Origin: Annona cherimola
Taxonomy: Eukaryota > Streptophyta > Magnoliopsida > Magnoliales > Annonaceae
DNA length: 64,000 nt
Reading direction: 5' to 3'
NCBI GenBank assembly: GCA_030490835.1
Contig: CM059971.1
Span: 123,722,564 to 123,786,563 of the forward strand
Each line of letters opens with the position of its first letter. The first letter of the stretch is position 1. Shown piece by piece: positions 14,201-23,650 of this stretch. Made by a program: the position numbers and the translations under genes. The notes below the pieces were generated by a model that saw only the letters and a list, made by a program, of their open reading frames with translations, had not been told where the DNA came from and made no database searches.

Positions 14201-14680
14201 CTCATTAACATGGGCGGATCTACTGGAGTTGAGGGGGACGATTTGAAAATTTATTTCGAAATATACTTTTTTATTTTCCATGAATAAACCCGCTAACGAT
14301 GCCCTTAAGGAAACAAAAAATAAGTCCTCTGATTTTTCAAATTGCCCCGGCGCACGAAATTTTGGTTTCCGGAGATGAAATTCCCACGAATTTACAAATG
14401 GACTCGTCGTCACCTTTTAATGCCATCATCATCCCCAGTAGCAGATGAGAGTATGCATAGACCATTCGAAAGTAGAAAAGACACGAATATGTATATACAT
14501 GAACATTACTTTCAGACCCTCCTGCATGCATGCGGCTGCCATACCACATTGACACAAACAAGAAAGCTGAAAAACGTACAAACCTTCATCGGGATCCAGC
14601 TGCTGCTGAGCAGATCCGTATCCAAGCACGGCAAAGCAGCTCCAGACAAAAACCCAGGAAAGCAGAAGCCTGTCCGTCAT
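3323..14680 (-). CDS. LRR receptor-like kinase of the malectin-LRR (LRR-VIII-2) type, 5' part only
   Basis: Sixteen exons join in frame on the minus strand: 14584-14680, 10035-10197, 8275-8346, 8142-8210, 7939-8010, 7754-7825, 7553-7624, 7382-7453, 7210-7281, 6977-7048, 6821-6892, 5322-5393, 5140-5205, 3605-3670, 3483-3518 and 3323-3369. They encode 397 residues. Exon 1 gives a signal peptide (MTDRLLLSWVFVWSCFAVLG). Exon 2 gives the N-terminal cap with NWDFNVDPCSN and CNCTF. Exons 3-12 each carry one 23-24-residue leucine-rich repeat, nine of them exactly 72 nt and one 69 nt, all in the same phase. Later exons end with a CLQMFSCPK motif, which in this family directly precedes the malectin-like domain. 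The family consists of plasma-membrane receptors with extracellular LRR and malectin domains, a membrane helix and a Ser/Thr kinase. Here the malectin, membrane and kinase exons are absent from positions 1-3322, so the gene either continues beyond the window across a long intron or is truncated. Family assignment is confident; whether the gene is functional is unknown. Confidence 0.88.
3835..4690. mobile_element. Decayed hAT-like element interrupted by a Tourist MITE
   Basis: The left end TAGGGGTATTAATGGATCAG resembles hAT-type ends such as that at 46403. Internal sequence (TTTAACCTATTAAAAATA, AACCCATTTAATAAATGGG) resembles the element at 46403-46878. The right end is not clear and no 8-bp duplication was found. 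The element is split by the Tourist-like MITE at 3912-4296. It lies in intron 13 of the receptor gene. Confidence 0.45.
3912..4296. mobile_element. Tourist-like MITE (PIF/Harbinger type), 385 bp
   Basis: Terminal inverted repeats GGGGCTGTTTGGATTGCAC at the left and its near-perfect complement at the right (one mismatch in about 25 bases). It is flanked by TTA on both sides (3909-3911 and 4297-4299), the target duplication expected for PIF/Harbinger. The 129-codon open frame over this element has no recognisable domain and is not taken as a gene. Confidence 0.85.
5719..5950. repeat. Poly(A) tract and short (GA)n in receptor intron 11
   Basis: A 27-base A run at 5721-5747 and a GAGAGAGAGAGAGA run at about 5936-5949. 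Both fall in the intron between the exons at 5322-5393 and 6821-6892. The rest of that 1.4-kb intron shows no further feature I can support. Confidence 0.75.
8062..8105. repeat. Pentanucleotide (GTGCA)n-type repeat in receptor intron 4
   Basis: Tandem GTGCA units grading into GCAAT units occupy about a third of the 131-bp intron between the exons at 7939-8010 and 8142-8210. The 15-mer AGAGTAGCTGTTACA occurs on both sides of it (8043-8057 and 8128-8142). The second copy contains the 5' splice site of the exon at 8142, so a decoy donor-like copy lies inside the intron. Confidence 0.75.
8228..8261. repeat. (GA)n microsatellite filling half of a 64-bp receptor intron
   Basis: An uninterrupted GA run lying wholly inside the intron 8211-8274. 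On the gene's sense strand it reads (CT)n just before the acceptor at 8211, so it supplies most of the polypyrimidine tract of a very short intron. Confidence 0.9.
8615..9756. mobile_element. Mutator-like foldback MITE with a nested hAT element
   Basis: The two arms are long inverted repeats: 8615 onward (GAGTACGGCTTCTATACATC) matches the complement of 9690-9756. A perfect 9-bp direct repeat TTTATCTTT flanks it (8606-8614 and 9757-9765), which is the target duplication size of Mutator elements. The body is split by a 633-bp hAT-like element at 9012-9644. Without that insertion and its 8-bp duplication the element would be about 501 bp. It has no coding sequence, so it is non-autonomous. It lies in intron 2 of the receptor gene. 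Confidence 0.82.
9012..9644. mobile_element. Non-autonomous hAT-like element, 633 bp
   Basis: It starts TAGGGGTGTAAATAGGG and ends GTCAACCCCTA, with pyrimidine-rich CCAACCTGACCCG-type motifs near both ends. A perfect 8-bp duplication GTGCTAAA flanks it (9004-9011 and 9645-9652), as expected for hAT. No transposase frame is present. It is inserted in the older foldback element 8615-9756. Confidence 0.9.
10198..11215. other. Start of receptor intron 1 with foldback AT-rich arms
   Basis: Between about 10720 and 10950 there is an inverted arrangement: TTTTGTTAGGCCGGGAAACATA at the left and the partly complementary TCTAGTTAGCCTGACCTAACAAAA at the right. A second, similar AT-rich pair follows to about 11215. 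These look like members of the window's foldback MITEs but I could not find clear target duplications. Positions 10198-10700 show nothing else recognisable. Confidence 0.4.
11218..11570. mobile_element. AT-rich inverted-repeat element (GCAAATATACTTATATA ends)
   Basis: The left end ATTGCAAATATACTTATATA is repeated in inverse orientation near 11545-11570 (TATATAAGTATATTTGCAA). A second copy of the family, with the same terminal motif and internal CATATGGTTTAACTATAATT-like blocks, lies at about 25035-25430. Non-coding; the superfamily is not assigned. Confidence 0.6.
11629..11920. mobile_element. Tourist-like MITE, about 292 bp
   Basis: It starts GGAGGTGTTTAGC and ends CCCAACACACCC, imperfect inverted ends. 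TAA flanks both sides (11626-11628 and 11921-11923). The internal sequence (TATATAACTAACCTATCTATTTTAACTTT-like blocks and ATATCACATCATTTTCTA) is shared with the copies at 33329, 16580, 20905 and elsewhere. Confidence 0.7.
12129..12400. mobile_element. Tourist-like MITE, diverged copy
   Basis: The left end GGTGTGTTTGGGAAGTG and the internal blocks are those of the 290-bp family, in the opposite internal orientation to 11629-11920. The right end near 12395 has decayed and no target duplication can be read. Confidence 0.5.
12401..13583. other. AT-rich part of receptor intron 1, nothing supported
   Basis: I see no exon, RNA gene or bounded element here. A more GC-balanced patch at about 12925-13010 and 13430-13500 is not coding in any convincing frame. 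Confidence 0.4.
13584..14017. mobile_element. Tourist-like MITE, 434 bp
   Basis: The left end GGGTCTGTTTGGTATT and the complement of the right end GGGGCTGTTTGGCATT form terminal inverted repeats. TTA is duplicated at 13581-13583 and 14018-14020. The ends match the element at 3912-4296, so both belong to one PIF/Harbinger-like family. The 125-codon plus-strand frame across it is not a credible gene. Confidence 0.82.
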
Positions 14681-14912
14681 CCTCCTCCAAAGCCTTCTCC
14701 TTCGCTCTTTTACAATTTTGGCTTCGGATTCTGATTTCTGAGCTCTCTACTCTTATAGAGCCAGAAGAGATATTGGGGATGACTGGTTGAGGCGGCGTGA
14801 CCGCTCACTTCCTGGAACAGGGACGCATTTGTCGTTAAGAGGTGAATACGAGATCAGAGACGCCTTTTTTTTTTTGTCGATAAGAGAGACTCTTTTAAAA
14901 AGCAGTCGTAAT
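14681..14912 (-). promoter_or_regulatory. 5' flank of the receptor gene
   Basis: This stretch lies immediately upstream of the minus-strand receptor start codon (14678-14680) and would hold its 5' untranslated region and core promoter. I cannot point to a defined TATA box or start site. A foldback element begins at about 14913, so the promoter-proximal single-copy DNA is short. Confidence 0.35.
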
Positions 14913-15232
14913 CTAGTGCACGCGGGTGTACTGAGCTTCGGTGTACCCGGGCATAAAAACCTATTTTTTATATTTTTTTGAATTTTTTTTATACAATTGT
15001 TAATATTTGTATATTTAACATGTGTATCAAATTTTACCACTTTTGGATAATTTTAAATATTTATTTTTAATTTTTTCAAAATTAAAAAATGTCACTGAGT
15101 TTAAAAAATAGAAAATAAATTTTTAAAATTCTTCAAAAATGGTAAAAATTGATACATATGTTAAATATACATAGATTAACACTTGTATAAAAAAATTTTA
15201 AAAAATAAAAAATAGGTAAAATGCATCAGCTC
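14913..15232. mobile_element. Foldback element of the CACCCGGGTGCA family, copy a
   Basis: The left end has CACGCGGGTGTACTGAG and GTGTACCCGGGCATA. The two arms around 15060-15110 are inverted copies (TTGTTAATATTTGTATATTTAACATG... against ...TTAAATATACATAGATTAACA), with the family centre GTCACTGA. Target duplication not found. Non-coding. Confidence 0.65.
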
Positions 15233-15975
15233 CGTTAAAAGATAAGCACTTTGGGTAAAACTACATCTTACTTTGTTGATCTCAAAAAACTATCTACATT
15301 TGTTTTTACTTTTTCCTTTCGTACAATTTTTTATCTAAGTGTTGTTAATATATAAATTAAATTTTATCATTTTTTGGATGTATGTTTGAAAATGGCTAAA
15401 ATACTTTTATATTTAAAAATCTAAAAAAATATATACACATAACCGAAAATAGTAAAACTTAATTTATATGTTGAATATAACTATATTAATAAGTTTATGA
15501 GGGAAAAAGTTAAAAAAAAATTAATAAACTTTTTTAGGTGAGTTTAGTAAGTCATTTTTTTGGTAATTAAGTAATTCATTATTTAATCAAAGTTAACATT
15601 ATCACTTCTCCGTTTTAAATCTCATAAGTTTGCATATTTACATTTTAACCCCAACATTATCTATTTATATTCTAAATAGGCTCCGCTTCTATACGATCTG
15701 ATTACATAGAAGTAGAGCAATGTAATCTTTTTAATTTTTAAGATTTTAATCCTTGATGAAAAATCAAATTCTTTTATTATATTTAACATTATTTGTTTAC
15801 CTAAAAAACCAAGTTTCATCCCGATCAAGTACGTTTATGAGCTGCATTTGTTAAAAAATATATATTAGTATGCAAATTATTAAAAAATGCTTAGATTCAC
15901 TCACACATGTATTATAATGTAATAATACTTAATATAATCATTTATCCATGTGAAAGTAATATTTTAAAGAGAAGT

Positions 15976-16320
15976 GATCCTGTTAGCTCAAGCTAAGTAA
16001 ATATTCCGCTTAGCTCACCTTAAAAAATCCATTTACAATAAATTTTTTTCTTCGTATACTTGTTTCTCTAATTGTATTTAACATATAAACCAAGCATTAC
16101 CATTTTTAGATATGTTTATATATTTTTTAAGATTTCTAAACATCTATGTATATATATATGTTTAAAATACTCTTATTTTTAAAAACATATGAAAATATAA
16201 ACACATATCCAAAAATGATAAACAACTATATAAAGACAAAAGTAAAAAAAAAATTATTGTAAAAGAGTTTTTTTATATGGGCTAAGTAGAGCATTTGCTT
16301 AGTCTGAGCTAACGGGATCA
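15976..16320. mobile_element. Foldback MITE with GATCC-GTTAGCTCA ends, about 345 bp
   Basis: Left end GATCCTGTTAGCTCAAGCTA, right end complement GATCCCGTTAGCTCAGACTA. The inverted arms continue inward through a second TTAGCTCA-like motif. Half copies of the family occur at 2307-2525 and about 58437-58620. No coding capacity; target duplication not resolved. Confidence 0.7.
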
Positions 16321-16579
16321 TTCATTCATTTATTTTAAATGGTTTAAATGTTGAAAATATACCTTTAAAATTGACATGTAACATCGAATCATTTTATTAT
16401 ATTGATTTTCAATAGAGCCCATGCACAATAATATTAGGCAAATAAAAGAATCTATAAAATACTATGAATAATATTAAATACAATGAATGGAATACATTTT
16501 CCATCAATTATCAAAATTTTAATAATAAAAAATCTTACTTAGAAAAAGAGTTTCATTGAAACAAACGGATTTTAAACTA

Positions 16580-16873
16580 TGGGTGTGTTTGGTTACACAC
16601 AAAATATGTCAATGACAACTTTTCAATCAAAAACTTTTCACTCCCCATAACTACCTTATTTTTTAATTATTTTTTCACATTTTCCTATATAAACAACTCT
16701 ACTTTTCAATCATTTCCACACAAATACTCATACAACTACCCTACCTATTTTAACTTTATTCTTTTTACACCTCATTATTATCTCTATCATATCACATCAT
16801 TTTCTATCAACTTGACAACTTCTACTCTGAATTTTTTTCATCAAAAAATTTTACCTAAAACCAAACAGACGGT
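16580..16873. mobile_element. Tourist-like MITE, about 290 bp
   Basis: It begins GGGTGTGTTTGGTTACAC and ends AAACCAAACAGAC. Internal blocks (CAACTACCCTACCTATTTTA, ATATCACATCATTTTCTA) match 33329-33619 closely. The target duplication is obscured. Confidence 0.7.
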
Positions 16874-17122
16874 GAAAAATTTAGATTTGTTGCATTTTAC
16901 CAACATTGCGCTGAGCCGCCGACGCGGTTGAAAAATCAACATATGTAAAATGTCCAAAGAACCCTTGCACAATTACGAAAACTCAAATAGTACCGTTCTA
17001 ACCGAATTCCATGTCTAAACCAATTCGTCCAAATTCCCAATTCGATAGACGATTTTCTGTATACCTCCAAAATCAATCAACGTTCTCGTCCAGATCCGAT
17101 GGGATAAGACAAAAAAAGATTT

Positions 17123-17350
17123 GGAGTGTGTTTGGTAAATAATAAAAATTAATTTTTAGTGTAGAAATTTTTTAAAAAGAAAATCTAATGATGAAAAGTA
17201 AAAATAAACAAATTAATTGTATAAGTAGTTATATAAAAATGATTGAAATATATATTAATTATAGATGAAAATATGAAAAAATGATTAAAAATAAAATAGT
17301 TATAGAAAGTGTAAACTTTTAATTAAAAAATTTATATACAATGAAGCATG
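17123..17350. mobile_element. Tourist-like MITE, shortened copy
   Basis: The left end GGAGTGTGTTTGGTAAAT and internal AAATTAATTGTATAAGTAGTT blocks identify the same 290-bp family in reverse internal orientation. The right part is shorter and more diverged. Confidence 0.5.
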
Positions 17351-17687
17351 CCCTTGATTTATTAATATCATTTAGATCCAATAGTCAGTTACAATTCCAT
17401 CTCCATCCAACCAACACGGAAAAGATTTCTTAGTCGTAGTAGCTATTTACGTCTGCGTACGAGCATTGTTGCAAAATGAAGACGGAGAAATGAAGCATTT
17501 TCAACAGAGGTCGAGGTCGATGACGGTGATGATGGCGGTCATGGCTGCTTGCTTTCTGGCAGATCGTTCATGGCGAAGATGGATTTTCTCCAGCAGGCCG
17601 GGGAGTGCTTTGGGTGAAGAAGATGATTTTCGCAGGATTCAATAACGATGGATCATCGTCTGTTATAGGTTTGGGGATGAGTAAGAC

Positions 17688-18119
17688 GAAGCGCAATCCT
17701 ATGCACCCGCGGGTGTATTACACCTTTTTTTTTATTTTTTTTTTGAAAATTTTTTCATGAAGCTGTTAATATATGTTTATTTAACATATGTATCAATTTT
17801 TACTATTTTTGGAGATTTTTAGATATTTTTTTTAGATTTTTAAAAATCAGTGGCATTTTCAGTAATTTTAAAATGCCACTGATTTTTAAATTTCAGTAAT
17901 TTTAAATTACTAAAAATGCCACTGATTTTTAAATATCTAAAAAAAATATTTAAAAAAAATATCTAAAAATCTCCAAAAATAGTAAAAATTGATACATATG
18001 TTAAATAAACCTATATTAACAGCTTCATGAAAAAAATTTAAAAATAAAATAAAAAAATAGATGTAGTACACCCGGGTGCATTGAGGCTGAATGCACCCGG
18101 GTGCACAGGATTGGGCTCC
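17688..18119. mobile_element. Foldback element of the CACCCGGGTGCA family, copy b, 432 bp
   Basis: The left terminus GAAGCGCAATCCTATGCACC and the complement of the right terminus GGAGCCCAATCCTGTGCACC are inverted repeats. The arms stay complementary almost to the centre at about 17880, where ATGCCACTGATTTTTAAA meets its inverse. A perfect 9-bp duplication GAGTAAGAC flanks it (17679-17687 and 18120-18128), which points to Mutator-like transposition. The right terminus has an extra CACCCGGGTGCA copy, making it about 26 bp longer than the left. No coding capacity. Confidence 0.88.
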
Positions 18120-18174
18120 GAGTAAGACAGGACCGAGGTTGCTGGATTTTGCAGAAGGGATAGTTGGCTGGAAG

Positions 18175-19582
18175 TAGGGGTGCAACTTGGTACCCGGGTC
18201 GGTCCGAACCCGCCCGACCCGACCCGGTATCAAAACCAAAAATGGGTTTTATTTTTAAGATTTTTGTCAAAATAGACCCGGTTTCAACCCGACCCGTAGA
18301 AACCCGAAACCAAAACCGGGTTCGCACCAACCCGGTACCAAAACCCGACCCGGTCCGAACCCGGTGTAGTTTATATAAATTTTTCATCAATTATACATGT
18401 TTTTTTGTAATATTAATATATATATACATGTTTTAGGCATTACTAACTCTAATTCAGACAAATCACATCTTTCTTCATTATCAAATCATACTTGATGTAA
18501 CTTAATTTCTAGGATGATTTTTTTATAATTATTATCTTCTTATTGTTAACAGTTGCATGTATTTTTTCGTCTCGGTTTATGCATATTATTTTCAAATATG
18601 TAAATCGAAGAGGAAGAACTTGACATTAGAAATGTAGATGAAAATCAAGGGAGAAATTACTTGGAAGTCTTCGAATAGTTTTTTAGTTTTTTTGGAAACT
18701 TTGGAGACATGAACTCATTTGAAATTTGAATTTGTTTAAAAGTAGATATAAACTTATTTAAACTTGAGATTTGTTTATATTGTCCTTTTAAATTTGGATT
18801 GCACTTAAATTAGATTGGAATGTTGAACCATTATGCTTAATGTATTTAGATTTAGTTACTTTGAATAACTGTTATGTGGATTATGTTTGAATTTGAGTTG
18901 ACATGATAAATCTATTTCATATTATACTTTCTATTAGTATGAGAAATCTGTTAGTTTGAATTTCAGATTGTAGTATAAATTTGATTCATATTTTAAGTTT
19001 ATTGGTATGACAAGTGGTCAATTTTTACTTTAGCAATTTGTATGATAAATATTCAATTTGAATTCAATTTTAGCAATTTGTACAATAATGTTTAGTTTCA
19101 ACTACAAAGTTGGTATGATATGTTCATTTTCTATTTGGTATACTTGAGTTATTTCCATTAGCTATTAAATAGAAATGACCAACTAGTCATAAAACTAACT
19201 AATATGTCATTTATTTGTGTCTATAGGGTGCTGAAAAATTGCTTGTAGAGTTCATTCAAAGAATATTGTAGAATTCAGCATGATGTTGCAGAATTCTTTG
19301 AAAGTATCTTGTAGAATTCAGCGTGAGTCTTGACTTCATAAACACATGTATGTATATTTCAATAATTTTCTTTTAGATTACAACTGAATTTGGAAAAAAA
19401 TAGTTTATTGGTAACCCGAATTCTAACCCGAAACCAAACCAAAACCAATGCGAACCCTACCCGAACCCGGTCCGAACCCGAATTACATTCTTAGGGTTTG
19501 GGTTTGGGTTTACTCCAACCCGGTTGGCTTAGGGTTTGGGTTCACTTAAACCCGGTATAACCCGACCCGAGTTGCACCCCTA
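18175..19582. mobile_element. Non-autonomous hAT-like element, 1408 bp
   Basis: It starts TAGGGGTGCAACTTGG and ends CCGAGTTGCACCCCTA, with dense CCCGACCCG and AACCCGG motifs in the first and last 150-200 bp. A perfect 8-bp duplication GCTGGAAG flanks it (18167-18174 and 19583-19590). The interior is AT-rich with no transposase-length frame. It is inserted into the first unit of a 38-bp tandem duplication (see 19583-19628). Confidence 0.92.
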
Positions 19583-19628
19583 GCTGGAAGAGCTGTTGGA
19601 TTTCGCAGAAGGGATAGTTGGCTGGAAG
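19583..19628. repeat. Second unit of a 38-bp tandem duplication, split by a hAT-like insertion
   Basis: The sequence GCAGAAGGGATAGTTGGCTG, with its upstream GCTG.TGGATTT context, occurs at about 18137-18174 and again at 19591-19628. With the hAT-like element removed the two units are adjacent. This low-copy sequence, together with 17400-17687 and 18120-18166, was once continuous and is now broken by two transposons. Confidence 0.75.
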
Positions 19629-19905
19629 AGCTGAAGACGGCGGACCCTTACACATTCTTACATTTTTTTTCTCATTTCTCCATCACATTCAAGCTTTATT
19701 AAATCCTCAGTGACAGACTAATTTTCAAATTTTTTGAAAGAGAGCTTTCTTATGATTAATTTTAGATAACAATAAAATAGTTCAACATCTGTAACCATCG
19801 CTGTTAGAAATAAATTTTTGCAATTACTTCAAAAATTTTAAATTATTGTTTCTATTTTTGTCACTTCCTACCCCGTTCTTTCTCATTTATGATGATGTTG
19901 CAGGT

Positions 19906-20261
19906 GGACTTCAGTCCTATGCTCTCGGGCGCATACACATATTTTTTAAAAAAAAAATTTACATTTTTTTTATAAAATTGTTAGCCCAAATATATCTAAT
20001 CTGTGTGTAAATTTTTACTATTTTTTGGAGTATTTTAGATATTTATTTTTTATTTTTGAAAATCAGTGGCATTTTAGTAATTTAAAATTACCTAAAATGC
20101 TATTGATTTTTAAAAATCGAAAATAAATATCTAAAATACTCAAAAAATGGTAAAAATTGATACATACGTTAAATATACTTGGGCTAACAAGTTTATGAAA
20201 AAATTTTTAAAAAAAAAAAAAAAAAAATGTGTATGCGCCCGGGAGCATAGGATTGAAATCC
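19906..20261. mobile_element. Foldback element of the CACCCGGGTGCA family, copy c, 356 bp
   Basis: Inverted termini: left GGACTTCAGTCCTATGCTCT, complement of right GGATTTCAATCCTATGCTCC, continuing into GCGCATACACAT in both arms. Flanks GTTGCAGGT (19897-19905) and GTTGCGGGT (20262-20270) form a 9-bp duplication with one mismatch. The centre has the family's TCAGTGGCATTTTAGTAATT palindrome. No coding capacity. Confidence 0.85.
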
Positions 20262-20270
20262 GTTGCGGGT

Positions 20271-20904
20271 TATCCATCACGAGCTTCCGGATTATGAATG
20301 ATTCTTAACGCCCATTTTCACAAGAAATAGTCGGGGATTGCAGTTATTTTTACCAGGTATATCTCGATACCCTAACACCATAAAGGCTTATCCACTTAAT
20401 CATAGTGACAGAAATTGTGAGTCTCAATCACGGTAACTATATATCATTTAGTTCAAATTGAATTAAATTTACTCTTGATCATGAGTGAGAGACAGCGGCA
20501 AAGAAAGGGATTAGCTGCATCGATCAAGATAACAATATTATCCCAAAACATAATTTCTTAAAAAAATAAAGGATTTTTTAAACATGATTTCTTTAAAAAA
20601 TAATTCCAAAATCCTTTTTAAAACGTTTTTTAAAAAATCTAAAAATTTTCAAAAATAGTACAAATTGATATACATGTAAGTACTTTGCATTGAATCTCAT
20701 AAGTAAAGTAGCTTTAATGCGTTATTAAGGAAAGCAAATAAAAAATGCTTGCAAAAGTGTACATCTACCCTAAGCAGTTGGCATACGGCCAGCTAAAGGG
20801 CAAAATTGTAGCTCAGTCTCCAACAGCTCTTCCTCTCATCTTCTTTCCAAAATCAAATCCGGTGAAAGGACCTGAGCAGGTGAGAGCATACACTAAAAAC
20901 CTTT
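20271..20904. other. Intergenic, no gene supported
   Basis: AT-rich sequence with scattered more complex patches (20330-20500, 20740-20900). The 75-codon frame near 20745 has no domain, and its 3' part runs into the adjacent MITE. Confidence 0.4.
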
Positions 20905-21180
20905 GGGTGTGTTTGGTTAAATATAAAACTTTTTTATTTAAATTTTTTCACTCTTTTCAATTACTTTTTTAAATTATTTTTTTACATTTTTTTATATAAA
21001 CTATCATATTTGTTAATCATTTCTACACAACTACTCATATAACTAACTTATTTATTTTAACTTTATTTTTTTATTCTTCATGATTACTTCTATCATATCA
21101 CATCATTTTCTCTAATTATTTCAAAAAAATTTGTATGAAAAATTTTTCATTTAAAATTTTATCACTTCGCAAACACATCC
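20905..21180. mobile_element. Tourist-like MITE, about 276 bp
   Basis: Left end GGGTGTGTTTGGTTAAAT, right end TCGCAAACACATCC, followed by TTA. Internal blocks as in 33329-33619. Confidence 0.65.
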
Positions 21181-23374
21181 TTAACTTAAAATTTATATTC
21201 AAAGGATTAAAAGGCTTGAATACGATGAAAGAATGAGATGGATAAATGAAATTAGAATGGATGATATATATTGAGAATGGATAGTAGTATTACAAAAGCA
21301 AAAGATTATATTAAAAATAGAAAAAATTATCTTAAAAATGAAAAAAATCTAACCCATGCACATTCCATTCAAAACCTGGGATACTTTGTAACATGCCCCT
21401 GCTCTTTCAAACGGCTCTATGAGAATTAATTCTCTCGTGCTACATAGGAACTCATTCAAACTAGTATTCTTGGATTATTTTGCAAAAATTAATTATATAT
21501 TGTATCTAAAAATGCAATTTTAACCGTTTATACTAATAATCACGAAAATCGTATAGCTTTTATTAATAAACTGTAATACAAGTATTTAAATAAGTTTTTA
21601 GATTATAAGAAATATTTATGTTGTAATTTATGTATTCTGAAACTTATATATTTTTTTCCATAGATTAGTCTCAAAAAATCTTTTGTTGTAATTTAATACA
21701 CTGCACTACAAATATTTCAATATGTTTTTAGATTTTAAGAAATATTTATATTGTAATTTATATAATTTGAAACTTATATATATTTACCATAGATGAGTCT
21801 CAAAAAAATCTTTTGATGAATTTTTTTTTTACCACAGATGAGTCTCAAAAAATCATTCAATATCTTTTATACGCGATAAATATTTATTTTTATTCATTCG
21901 ACTTTTTAGAAAATCAAAAAAATATTTATTTTTTATAATTTTTATTTATTGAGGATCTTATTAATTTGTGTGATTTTCACTTTGAGCTGTGAAAATTATA
22001 TCTAAAAAAACATTGGGTCCCATCCACCTGCACGCATGTCATCACCCCTCAATATATGCGATTGGATTTTCTGAAAACAACTAAAAAAGATTAGTTCCAA
22101 GGACGGCAGGCAGAACCGGTTCCTATTGACGCCATACCACCCTTTTTTACATCACTCCCGAGGGCAAAATAAAAGCTGTAGGCAGTGTGCCTGGTCGGCC
22201 TACCCATAATCCGTTATCACATGGCAAAATCTTAACAACAAGTCTGCAGAAAATATTAACGGGCAACATTCCGAAATTTAAACTTTTACTGAAAATACAC
22301 TATTTTTCCGAGAAAAGCACTATTTTTATGAGGTCAAACACACTATTTTTAAAGGCGTGGATGGCATAATGTCGACCAGGCCCAATTTTCCGTGACAAAG
22401 CCTCATTTCAATTTTTTTTTTCTTTTTAAAAAGAAACAAAAAATGCTATCCACTAACGTGTGATCGTGAATAGACTACGGTGGGAATCTAGGCAAGTGGA
22501 CCCATAACTTAACCCATTAAATTCAAAAATAGGGATGGATCAACTATATCCCAACTCACCTCACATATATTGATTTATTAAACATTATAAGCATATGTTT
22601 AAATCTTATTATTATTTTCTTTTAAAATTTTCGGATTTTTTATAATTAACTATGTCAATAATAGAAGAATCAATTTATAAAAAAATAATATAATAATTAA
22701 TAAGAGAAATTTGCACATGGATATATAATTCTTATGCATAATTGTATATTAATCTATTTTAATAAAATTATACTTTATTTTCTCATATTTTGTTTTAGTA
22801 ATGATGTATTTTTTAATAATTATTAAATTATTGAAGGATATAACATTTAAATTTAGCATAGATGTATCTTTATGTCTGATAGGTATATAAATTCTTAAAA
22901 TTCTCTTATTTGACCCCATTTTTTACTTGACTCATTACCCCAAAACCGATCTAATACCTAGTTGAAGTTTGTTCTGGGACCTATTTTTTTAAAAAAAGTG
23001 TCATATCCATCTTGTCTTGACCAGTATAAAAAAAGAATCAAACAATTTTTTTTTAAAAATAAAGTCAGAAATGAGCAAACTTTGACCCGGTACAGCCCAT
23101 CCCAATTTTTACTTCTAGAATAGACTACTAGTGCAGAATTTGAAAAATGTTAAACCATCTACTGCAAATTTGAAAATTATGGATGAAAGTGCAAATTCAC
23201 AAGATTGAAGGACCTCTGTGCAGATCGCCCTCAAATAAACAAATTAATCAACATGTACAAAACTAGACTAGCTAGGCACTGGCATCATACTTGTCTTGGG
23301 GTCCATCTCATCACGCGATGTGCGGACAGTAGCGTATTTATAGAGCCATCGTATTTCCATCGAGCTGCCCTTTC
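21181..23374. other. Intergenic, mostly decayed repeats
   Basis: A near-duplicate AT-rich block occurs twice (21560-21690 and 21695-21850: TTTAGATT.TAAGAAATATTTA and ATGAGTCTCAAAAAATC motifs). From about 22530 to 23113 there may be an old hAT-like element: AGGGATGGATCAACTATATCC at the left, GTACAGCCCATCCCAA at the right. No target duplication was found. No gene is supported; the 60- and 67-codon frames here lack domains. Confidence 0.35.
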
Positions 23375-23650
23375 GAGTAGGATCCCGGTTGTATGCTTCC
23401 GGTTGTAGATATTCATTTTTTCTGAAATTTTTTTTACACAAATATTAATCTAAGTGTATGTATCAATTTTTGTTATTTTTGCTGATTTTTAGAATTTTTA
23501 AAAATTTAAAAAAATCTAAAAACCTAAAAAATGATAAAAATTAATACAGTTATTAAACATACTTAGATTAATACTTCCATAAAAAAATTTTAAAAAAATA
23601 TTATAAAATGGATATGTGCACTAGAGAGCACGGTAGCATAGAATTAGGTT
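23375..23650. mobile_element. Foldback element of the CACCCGGGTGCA family, diverged copy d
   Basis: Ends GTATGCTTCCGGTTGTAGAT and (inverse) GTGCACTAGAGAGCACGGTA. The arms CTAAGTGTATGTATCAATTTTT and its near inverse flank a centre at about 23510. The ends and duplication are decayed. Confidence 0.5.

Noticed and set aside
18025..18436. Overlapping frames rich in Arg, Thr, Gly and Pro
   Set aside because: They arise from the CCCGACCCG arrays at the end of the hAT-like element and the neighbouring foldback element.
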